This document shows, piece after piece, positions 35,128 to 43,904 of a stretch of DNA of 64,000 bases. Position 1 is the stretch's first letter; every line of letters begins with the position of its first letter. The notes below the pieces were generated by a model, which worked only from the letters and a program-made list of their open reading frames with translations, searched no databases and was not told where the DNA came from. The stretch is from contig NZ_JAEHGE010000001.1 in assembly GCF_016097415.1 (NCBI RefSeq), positions 3,778,778 through 3,842,777 of the forward strand. The letters are read 5' to 3'. The position numbers and the translations under genes are program-made. This DNA comes from a sulfur-oxidizing endosymbiont of Gigantopelta aegis (GTDB lineage Bacteria > Pseudomonadota > Gammaproteobacteria > GRL18).

Positions 35128-37476
35128 AAGCTTTGTGTGGTCTTAGTTCGTTCTATTATTGCCGTAATCCTAGTCTTTCCCTGATACAAACTTAAAGGCT
35201 TATCACTAAAATCAAGTTTAACAGTTTCAGGCATGGGGTAGTGTATTTTTTTGAGCTGCCATTGACTATTGTCAGATAATTCAATTTTACTGGCGATGAG
35301 ATTATCTTCTAATGGTTGGTTTGAGTTAATATGCCAGGGTTTTTTTATATTAATGTCAATGACTAATAAATACTCATCATTTGGTTGTTCTTTAGCGAGG
35401 CAGTAACGACTAGCTTACCCCTAGCACCATAAACAGGTAGTTGATGCTCACCCTGACGTAATTCATGGGCGGCGATATGGAGACTGGAAAAAGCACTGGG
35501 TGTTTGCTTTGCATCACTGGCAAAGGCTGATAATATACGTTTGGCATCGTCCTTATATTTTTGTTCACCCGTTCTGCGGGCTAGTCGAAGCAACATTTTT
35601 GCTGCAATGGCATTGCCCGATGGCAGAATTTTATCAAAAGCGGATTTGTTACGAATGGGTAAGGGGCTTTCTTATCAATCGCAGTCTTATAAAAACCGCC
35701 TTTTTAGCATCCCATAGTTGTTGTCGCATCACCTCTAATAATTGTTGTGCACGTTGAAGCCAGAGTGTATTTTGAGTTGCGTCATAGAGGCCGATTAAGG
35801 CCTGCAAATAGAAAGCATAATCTTCTAATTGTGCCGGTTCTGAATTATTATGCTTAAAATTTACCCGATACCATGATTGTTGATCATCCTGAGCCATTTT
35901 CTGCCAAATGAAGTCAGCGGCTTTTTTCGCCACTGATAGGTATTCTGGGTGCTCTAAGGTTTGGCTAGCCTGTGTCAGAGCACTGATCATTAGCGCATTC
36001 CAACTCATAATGATTTTTTCGTCCCGATGGGGTTTGCTACGCTGATTGCGAGCCAGTAATAAGATGGAGCGCAGTTTATCCACATAAGGATAGAACTTTT
36101 CCTCCGGTATTTTGAAATCTTGAGCAAAACCAGCGAGTGATTGTGACAGATATAAAATATTATCCTGTTGTAACTCACCATAGGTATCGACAGCAAAAAT
36201 TTCACGGGAAATTTCTTTATCTATTTGTTGCTCATTATTTTTCTCACTATTTTGCTTATAGTTGTAATCATTTAATACTTGTTCAAATTCACCCAATGTC
36301 CAAAGGTAATATTTACCTTCTTCACCTTCAGTATCTGCATCCAAAGCGGAATAAAAACCCCTTCAGGTGAGTGTAATTCGCTTAAAACAAAGTCAAGTGT
36401 TTGCTTGGCCACGCGTAAGTAATTTTTATTGGCTGTGAGCTGGTGAGCTGATAAATACAAGGGCACTAATAAAGCCTGGTTATACAGCATTTTTTCAAAG
36501 TGAGGAATTTTCCAATAAGGGTCAGTGCTATAACGATGAAAGCCTCCACCTAATTGATCATAAATACCACCACGTGCCATATAGTCCAAACTGGTCGTCA
36601 AAGCAGTCAACGAATCATTGTTTTTTACATAATCATAGCGATAGCTATCATCTAAAAATAAGTCTAACCAAGGTTCACGAGGAAATTTCTGACTTTCACC
36701 AAAGCCACCATGATAACCATCAGTAAAACTCAATAAATCTTTAATTGCACGTCTTCTGAGTGGTTCATCTAATGAGCTACTCTGCTGATTGCTTTGACTG
36801 TGTTGATGCAAATCCTTAATTAATTGTTGAGCTTGCTGAGTTAATTCCTGTTGTTTGTTTTGCCAGTCATTGTTTTGTGTTTGTAACAATTGCTTAAACT
36901 CAGTGAAAGAATAATAACCCCCACCACCAAAAAAAAGGTTCAGCATTGGGCGTTAAAAATAAACTCATTGGCCAGCCTTGCTGCCCCTGAAAATACTGCA
37001 CCGCCATGGCATACAATTCATCAATATCAGGACGTCGCTCACGATCCACTTTAATGGCAATAAAATGTTGATTAATGAATTGCGCAATTTCAGGATTATC
37101 AAAACTTTCTTTTTCCATACGATGACACCAATGGCAGGTGGCATAGCCAATGGATAGAAAAATAGGCTTGTTTTCTCGTTGGGCTTTTTGTAAAGCCTCT
37201 TCACCCCAGGCAAACCAATTGATGGGATTATGGGCGTGTTGTAATAAGTAGGGCGAGTCTTCAAAGATCAAACGATTGATATAACAGGGCTGCTTTGTCC
37301 CACAAAATGCTCAGTGTGAGCCTGATAATCGGAATTTTTAGCTTTATAGGCTTGTATCAGCTTATTTTCAAGTTGTGGTGTGATATCGGCTGCAAAGGGA
37401 AGTTTTTGTGCTAATGATTGAGAGAATATACCAATAAAAAATCACTAGACTGATAGAACAAATATTGTGGTTCATG
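35128..37476 (-). pseudogene. YyaL/DUF255 thioredoxin-domain protein, frameshifted and 3'-truncated
   Basis: The N-terminal region has a probable secretion signal near 37470 and then a DUF255 thioredoxin-fold domain: [33 protein letters not shown] with CxxC, and [15 protein letters not shown]. The long alpha/alpha-barrel part follows (GIYDQLGGGFHRYSTDPYW, HFEKMLYNQALL, MSWNALMISAL). The family (bacterial YyaL, eukaryotic SPATA20) has an unsettled function, possibly redox or sugar-related. Frame changes occur near 37275, 36930, 36330, 35660 and 35395. The 3' end is removed by IS3-B copy 1. Confidence 0.82.
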
Positions 37477-37576
37477 GGTAGCTTCTTAAATAACGCTTCT
37501 TAAATAACGAGTGTTGAGATAACTATAACAAAATAAAAAGCGTTTTTAAAATTTCATAGACTGATACCGTTCGGGG

Positions 37577-37611
37577 CGTAGAGTGGGCACAAAAGACGTG
37601 CCCACGCTACG
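37577..37611. repeat. Palindromic repeat (GTGGGCAC / GTGCCCAC)
   Basis: CGTAGAGTGGGCAC and GTGCCCACGCTACG form a 14-bp stem (one mismatch) around AAAAGAC. A related palindrome is at 57250-57280. The rest of 37477-37718 is AT-rich with no gene seen. Confidence 0.7.
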
Positions 37612-37718
37612 AAGCTAGCTTGGTTAAATGTTCATTTTTTGTACTTTATCTCATAAATGTTTTCTTAATCGCTTATGATATTAAAAAATAGCATGAATGT
37701 TTACTGGGGTAGTCGTTA

Positions 37719-39558
37719 TGAAATACAAAAAAGCATCAGCATATCGTTGCAGCACTATTATTAGTCCCGTTCTTTATTGTTTTGAGCGGTACACAAGCAA
37801 TTGCTGCAACGGCTGTATCAAACACGGGCATGACCAGTCATTTAAAACTGTCTATCATGACCACTGCCAATGACGTCATTGCCCCTCAATTCCTAAGCAG
37901 CTCAAGTCAATATCGGCCAATAATAGCTCTCAAGTTATCATTCAATGGAATGCCGCCAGTGACAATATTGCGGTATCAGCCTATCGTGTTTACCGCAATG
38001 GACGCTTGTTAAGTAATGTCAGCAATGGTCAGCAATTGATTGATACCGATATTAGCCCCGGTCAAAGTTATGAATATCAGGTTTCAGCTATAGATGCGAA
38101 AAACAATGAATCTAAATTATCTGCGGCACTAAAAATCACAGTCAACTTTGATACGAAACTTTTAATTCCCTCAGAAGGTGGTGAAGGTAAAGCCTTTAAT
38201 GATGGCGCATCATGGACACATTTTAATAAAGGTGCTGGCTTAATTTGGAAAAATAAAGGCGGTGATTATATCGATGCCAATGGCGTGGCTCAAGGCACAA
38301 GCCCTTGGGCTGAGCAAACCATTATTGATACCAATTCGACCAAGCCTATCATGTGGAATGTAACGACGTTAGTGCAAGCATGGAACAATCAAGACTACCC
38401 CAATCGAGGTTTTCATCTGCGTCAGGTGTCGGGTTCAACCGGCCCTGTTGATTATGTAACACAAGAGCATAGTGATAGTGCTTTACGCCCCTTGCTGACA
38501 GTCACGACAAAAAATTCAGGCACACTGACTTTTTCTCCGCAAGTGGATACTCACCTTACCTCCTATACTTCTACGCTGACAGCGGGTCAAGATACCGGTA
38601 TGCGGGTGCGTAATAATACCAATAATATCATCTTATGGTTTGATCTAGAGTCACTGAAAGGCAAGCTCATCAGCAGCGCTGAATTAAAACTAACCACCAC
38701 CGCACAATATACCAATAGTGATTCCGTGCATGGCCTATTCGCCGTGACCACGACACAATGGGATAATACTGCTCCGGTTCAGGGGTTGGCTGCACAGTAT
38801 CCCAATGATAAAGGCATTGCCAATCATCCTGATGTGTATTTGCACGATTCATTTGATAGCAATGATGTCGTGGATGGAGGACAATATTTATCGCCTACGG
38901 CAACCGGTGGTCATGCCAAAAACTATTGGTCATGTGATGATTTATCCCCGTTGGCCGACAAAAGATGGCAGTCAATCGACTCCTGCACCCGGCATTCCCG
39001 GCTATAAAGCAATGGATAATGGCAATGCGCTCTGCCTGCGAATCAAATATGAAGACGGGCCTCCCAATACTCAGGGTTTGGGAAATTATGGGGTCAGTAT
39101 TGGCGAGAAAGTAGGTAATTTTTCCAACCAGCAGCAAACCGACGAATTGTTTGTGCGGATCTACATCTTTCTCGGTGAAACCTGGGGTGAAAACATTAAA
39201 CAACAAGGTGGCAAACGTCCTGGTGGTATCTCTGGACGACAAGTCCCAATGGTTTGATCAAAAAGGTCAATGGCATAGCATTGAGCAACAAGTCACCATG
39301 AATACCCGCGATGGCAAAAACATCAAAGGTTCATCCGGTGCCAAAGATGGCATAGTCCGAGGCTGGGTTGATGGTCGTTTGGTGTTTGAAAAAACCAATG
39401 TGCGTTTCACTGACATGGACTACATTAATATTGATGTCGCCGACTTTGGTTTATATTATGGCGGTGTTAAAAACACCCCCTATGATCAACACATGGCCAT
39501 TGATAATATGATCAACACAGGTAAATATGTCGTTCAAAAAAATAACTTTTTGTATTAG
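37719..39558 (+). pseudogene. Secreted multidomain protein with fibronectin-III and DNRLRE-like domains, frameshifted
   Basis: A signal peptide (VAALLLVPFFIVLSGTQAIA) is seen once a frame change near 37740 is allowed. A fibronectin type III module follows (VIIQWNAASDNIAVSAYRVY.., QSYEYQVSAIDAKNNES). Next is a DNRLRE/CBM96-like domain (WNVTTLVQAWNNQDYPNRGF, DSALRPLLTV, AELKLTTT), then a C-terminal beta-sandwich resembling lyase or lectin folds (GIVRGWVDGRLVFEKTNVRF, NIDVADFGLYYGG). Frames also break near 37910, 38975 and 39225. Probably an extracellular polysaccharide-binding or degrading protein; inferred from domains only. Confidence 0.7.
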
Positions 39559-39854
39559 CTGTTTATTCACTGTCGCTTAAATCATTGTTACTATTAAGCA
39601 ATTGACTATATGTCATCAAAAGAGTCGCTGTCACAACGACCTTAAAATTGTCAGTGGGCTTAAACCTTTGAGGTGCGTTTGTCATAAACCAAATTCTCAT
39701 CTGATATTTGAGTTCTTATAACAATAATTTTCGAGCCCTGTTGACGTCCAATCGCAAACGTATTGAGGTAAATGAGTCTGTTAAACGATCTTCCCATAAT
39801 GCCATGATTTCTATCAATTGATATTTGAGTAACAAACTTAAACTATAGGTTTCT
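39559..39854. other. Intergenic stretch with a possible minus-strand gene fragment
   Basis: No complete gene. On the minus strand, 39717-39854 is open for about 45 codons (including QLIEIMALWEDRLTDSFTS) and is cut by IS1595 copy 2. The family is not recognised. Confidence 0.35.
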
Positions 39855-39883
39855 TGATTACCCACAAAGCTCCGCCATATTTC

Positions 39884-39958
39884 GATAATTATACTATAAT
39901 TATACTATAATTATACTATAATTATACTATAATTATACTATAATTAAATAATTAAAGT
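39884..39958. repeat. Tandem 11-bp repeats (ATAATTATACT) in IS1595
   Basis: Five consecutive exact units are followed by a degenerate one with an extra ATAATTAA. IS1595 copy 1 has three units at 28092-28124, so the number varies between copies. Confidence 0.8.
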
Positions 39959-39978
39959 ATAGATTATGTGTGGAGTAG

Positions 39979-40749
39979 AATGATGTCAAAAAATAAAATT
40001 CAGTTTCAAAGAAGGTTATAGTTTATTTGAGCTTTTGGGACGATTATGGCACTGACAAACAATGCCGACAAGCCTTATTTAAAATGGAAATTTCCTGATG
40101 GATTTGTTTGCCCAGAGTGTGGCAATAAGACTTATTGCACTCTAGAACATCGCCATCTTTATCAGTGCCACCATTGTCATCATCAGACATCAGCAACCTG
40201 TGGACAATATTTGATAGCACCAAACTGCCTTTATCTAAGTGGTTTTTAGCGATTCATCTTATGACTCAATTGAAGACAGCGGTTTCAGCATTAGAATTAA
40301 AGAGACAGCTTAAGGTAAGCTACAATACAGCCTGGAGTATGAAACAAAGATCATGCAGGTTATGAAAGAACGTGATGACAGTAAACCTTTATCAGGCATC
40401 ATTCAAATTGATGATGCCTACTGGGGTGTGGTGAGCACAGTAGGCGGCTCCAGAGGTCGTGGTTCAGAAAATAAAACACCGTTCGTTGCAGCCGTTTCTA
40501 CTAATGAAGATGGACACCCGATTGCAATGAATTTAAATGTGCTTAAAGGGTTTAAACTCCGATTAGTGAAATAAAACGATGGGCACAAAACTCATTTAAC
40601 ACCTGGAAGTACTGTTTACTCAGATGGGTTAAATTGTTTTCCTGCGGTTAAAGAAGCTGACTGTAAAGCATGTTCCAATCGTCACGGGTGGTGGTGCGCA
40701 AGTGTTGATAAAATTGAGTTTATCTGGGTTAACACTATGATAGGTAATA
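39979..40749 (+). pseudogene. ISXO2-like transposase (IS1595 copy 2), frameshifted and truncated
   Basis: Contains the zinc ribbon (CPECGNKTYC, CHHCHHQ) and DDE start (IIQIDDAYWG) but lacks the last third. It differs from copy 1 by many one-base indels (for example near 40015, 40205, 40350 and 40555). Confidence 0.82.
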
Positions 40750-40750
40750 T

Positions 40751-41697
40751 GGCAATTCATTCGACTAAAATGTTACCTCTAGGCTTAGGCCATATTATTT
40801 CTTATTTGATTTGCAGGTCACCATGCAGGTTTGCCTGATTGGGATGGTGGTAAAGGCAGTCTTAAATACCGGCTTGTAGATGGAATTGAAGAATATCAAT
40901 CAAGCTCTGGCAGAAAATATACCTGTGGATATCCTGCATGGAGAATGTCCCGAACTACCTGAAGTAGCAAAATCAGTTGAAAGTATCTCTTTATGGATGA
41001 GAATATTGTTTTTCCTGCTTGGTTGATGCGGATTTTCTGGATACAGAATTATATATGCCCAGTGAATTAATAGCATCAGGTCAACTCGATGAACCATTGT
41101 CATCACCAATAGTTTTGCAAAATATTTTTCATTGATGAATGCAAAAGGTGATAGAGATAAACATGGTATTTTTGGATTTATTGAGGGCTAGTCAAAGCAG
41201 TGACGCACCTCTTGCTATTCAGTTCAGGCACTGCAGCCAGAAAAGTTTAGTGCAAGCCTTGAGTTCACTTCAAACTCGTTTTACATCTGAAATGGAAGTA
41301 TTAAAGAAAAACAGTATTAAGTCTGAATGCAAATAACAATTCGAAATAATATTTTGCGTGAAAGAGTCAGCTTGCTAGGCAACCAGGGGGCAGGATTATT
41401 TAGTTTAACGGTTGCTTATCGACTTCAGGGGAGGTTTTTCACTATCTAGCCCGGCTTTTTGATTCCTGGAACGCTCGGTAAATTTGTGTAAATGTTTAAA
41501 CGTGTTATTTATGCTGTTACATTTCAGTATTATTGAACAAAATGCAGATGTATTTAGACGTTTTATCGGTGATGCCGTGTTGGAACATCATAGCAACGGA
41601 TGTTGCGCCTAACAAAATATTTCAAATGAAGATTGGCTGCCGAGGAATTGGGATGTACCTTTAGTTGTGACCACTAATGTTCAATTAATTTGAATCT
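40751..41697 (+). pseudogene. cas3: Cas3 remnant (type I-C helicase-nuclease), shredded
   Basis: Pieces in order are: from the HD nuclease domain, LGLGHIISYLI and AGHHAGLPDWDGGKGSLKYR; then LVDADFLDTELYMPSEL; from the helicase start, LLGNQGAGLFSLTV followed by a corrupted Walker A region; then RVIYAV, EQNADVFRRFIGDAVLEHHS; and finally NWDVPLVVTTNVQ. These are characteristic Cas3 signatures of the I-C lineage. The N-terminal HD residues are missing at the IS1595 junction and everything after the DEAD-domain start is gone. Frame changes are frequent, so no functional Cas3 is possible. The order and strand match a type I-C operon leading to cas1-cas2. Confidence 0.82.
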
Positions 41698-41758
41698 TTG
41701 TGAAATGTAAATTGTTAGGTTAAAAAATAAATGTTTAAGTGACCCATCTCTAAATTGA

Positions 41759-42481
41759 ATGAGCAGAAAAAAAAATCACAAGCAACCCTACAAATTTATT
41801 TACGGAGTTTATTCTCTATACCACGCCAGATAATAAAGTAAAGGTTGAGATATTTTTAAAAGATGAGAATATTTGGCTGACTCAGGATAAAATTGCCGAA
41901 CTTTTTGGGGTGCAGAGACCGGCAATCACTAAGCACCTGAAAAATATTTTTTGCATCTAGTGAGTTAGTTAAGGATTCAGTTAGTTCCAAAATGGAACTA
42001 ACTGCCCAAGATAGTAAAAACTACAAGACTAATTGTTACAATCTTGATGCAATTATCTCTGTGGGCTATCGTGTCAACTCAATACAGGCAACACATTTTT
42101 CGCATTTGGGCAACGGGCGCCTTAAAGTACATTATCAAAGGGTTTTACCATGGATGATGAACGACTTAAGAACCCTGAGCGTGTCTTTGGCGAAGATTAC
42201 TTTGAAGAACAGCTGGAACGTATTCGCGATATTCGTTCTAGTGAACGTCGTTTTTATCAGAAAATTACAGATATCTTCGCTCAGTGTAGTGTGGACTACA
42301 GGAAGAACACGGAAGAAACAAAACGATTTTTGCAACAGTTCAAAATAAACTACATTGGGCTATTACCCAACAGACGGCTGCAGAAATTGTTCATGAACGG
42401 GCTGATAGTCGAAAACAGAACATGGGGCTTAATTCATGGAAAAATGCTCCCGCAGGCCGAGTTCGAAAACCTGACGTTTGA
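41759..42481 (+). pseudogene. RhuM-family protein, frameshifted, in place of cas effector genes
   Basis: Family signatures in order: YTTPDNKVKVEIFLKDENIW, LTQDKIAELFGVQRPAITKH (helix-turn-helix-like), YNLDAIISVGYRVNS, IKGFTMDDERLKNPER, DYFEEQLERIRDIRSSERRF, YQKITDIFAQCSVDY and VQNKLHWAITQQTAAEI. It ends at a TGA (42479-42481). RhuM (virulence protein RhuM) is often found in islands beside defence genes and has no established activity. Frames change near 41775, 41955, 42105 and 42330. Its stop abuts the cas1 fragment directly. It occupies the place of cas5, cas8c, cas7 and cas4. Confidence 0.82.
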
Positions 42482-43400
42482 AACTATTATTATAAAAAGG
42501 GCAAGGATAAACTCGGTCAGTTTCCGGCTATCAATATTGCTAACATTCTTTGCTTTGGACAAGTATCTGTATCCCCTTTTCTTATGGGCTTTTGTGGAGA
42601 GCAGGGAATTAATCTCTCTTTTTATAGCGAATATGGTAAATTTCTTGCCCGAGTACAAGGTAAACAGTCAGGTAATGTTTTACTGAGGCGAGCCCAATAT
42701 CGTTGGGCAGATGATACTGAGAAATCAGTCTCTATTGCTCGTTTGATAGTAGCGGCTAAAATTGCCAATAGTCGTGCAGTGCTATTGCGTGAAATACGTA
42801 ATCATGGCGAAAACATGAAATTATCCGAAGTTTCTACACATTTAGCTGCAAGTATACGTCATGCTCAGCATGCAGATAGTATCGGTGAATTGATGGGAAT
42901 AGAAGGTGATGCGGCAAGTGCTTATTTTTCAGTTTTTAATGAGTTATTAATTGCTAGTGATTTTAATTTTAGTGTTAGGGTTCGCCGTCCTCCACAGATG
43001 CTGTCAATGCATTGTTATCGTTTGCCTATACTCTGATTGGTAATGAATGTGCATCAGCCTTGCAAGGTGTTGGATTGGATCCTTATGTTGGCTATTTACA
43101 TCAGGATAGGCCAGGGCGAACCAGTCTCGCTCAGGATTTGTTGGAGGAATTCCGAGCTTCTTGGGCAGATCGTTTTGTGTTGACGCTAATTAACCGTAAA
43201 CAGATTAAAGCTAATGATTTTATCACTGAAGCGAGTGGTGCTGTTCGCTTAAAAGATGATGCTAGGAAAATATTTTTTTGACCGCATGGCAAAAACGTAA
43301 GCAAACAGAAATACTGCATCCCTATTTGAATGAACAAATTCCTATTGGACTGTTACCTCACTGTCAGGCAATGCTCTTAGCTAGACATATTCAGGGGTGA
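42482..43400 (+). pseudogene. cas1: Cas1 integrase, N-terminus missing, frameshifted
   Basis: Reading begins within the N-terminal domain (LGQFPAINIANILCFGQVSV) directly after the RhuM stop, so the first 25-40 residues and start codon are absent. The rest is clearly I-C Cas1: SPFLMGFCGEQGINLSF, GNVLLRRAQYRWADD, IVAAKIANSRAVLLRE, IEGDAASAYFSVFNELL (catalytic Glu), GLDPYVGYLHQDRPGRTSLA (His) and DLLEEFRASWADRF (acidic residue). Frames break near 42985 and 43272; the C-terminus ends LLARHIQG. Cas1 with Cas2 inserts new spacers. Without the N-terminal beta domain this copy should not work. Confidence 0.87.
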
Positions 43401-43436
43401 CACTGAATTTTATACCCCCTATTTGGTTAAATAATT

Positions 43437-43721
43437 ATGCTTGTACTTGTTACTTATGATGTTAGTGTGATTTCTACCGGAGGACAGCGTCGCTTACGAC
43501 GAATTGCTAAAACGTGTTTGAATCATGGCATGAGGGTGCAAAATTCTGTTTTTGAATGTGAAGTCACACCTGCACAATTTGTTCAACTTAAAAGCGAGTT
43601 AGTAGATATTTTTGATTCAAAAAAGATAGTTTGCGTTTTTTATATGCTTGGGAAAAAAGGACGTCAGAAGGTTGAACATCTTGGAGCAAAGCCTGTTTTA
43701 GATCCATCAATGATGCTTTAA
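43437..43721 (+). CDS. cas2: Cas2, type I-C
   Basis: 94 residues with an intact frame. The beta1 strand LVLVTYDVSV carries the conserved aspartate; RRLRRIAKTCLNHGMRVQNSVFEC and the ending PVLDPSMML are typical I-C Cas2 features. It forms the adaptation complex with Cas1. It is the only complete cas gene here, 36 bases after cas1 and 183 bases before the first repeat. Confidence 0.94.
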   Translation: MLVLVTYDVSVISTGGQRRLRRIAKTCLNHGMRVQNSVFECEVTPAQFVQLKSELVDIFDSKKIVCVFYMLGKKGRQKVEHLGAKPVLDPSMML

Positions 43722-43904
43722 TTCTTTAATCGCTAACCCTTCGTTCTCATTCATTCCCCCGACAGTTTAGCGGAGCAATAAGTGACTGTTTTTTAAATGA
43801 ATTTAAATGTAAATCATTTTATGATTAATTTCCTCTGTTTAAGTTTTAAGGTTAGCGGATCCTATCGATTTGTTTTTTAATTTCAATAGGTTAGACTCGA
43901 ATAT
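43722..43904 (+). promoter_or_regulatory. CRISPR leader
   Basis: An AT-rich, gene-free stretch between cas2 and the first repeat, with T- and A-runs. The repeats read in the direction away from it. This position is where type I-C leaders carry the array promoter and adaptation signals. Specific promoter boxes were not assigned. Confidence 0.7.

Larger units (their letters stand above)
39855..40749 (+). mobile_element. IS1595-family element, copy 2, 3'-truncated
   Basis: The left terminus TGATTACCCACAAAGCTCCG is identical to copy 1. The element stops after GATAGGTAATAT, about 200 bp before the right terminus, where cas3 remnant sequence begins. The 11-bp tandem unit is present five times plus a variant, more than in copy 1. 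Confidence 0.87.

Noticed and set aside
42150-42686. A RhuM-Cas1 fusion protein
   Set aside because: The frame carrying RhuM's end stops at TGA 42479-42481 before Cas1 sequence. The long frame through this region is out of register with both proteins.
43437-43721. A virulence-associated VapD-like protein instead of Cas2
   Set aside because: The fold is related, but the I-C sequence pattern and position directly before the array identify Cas2.
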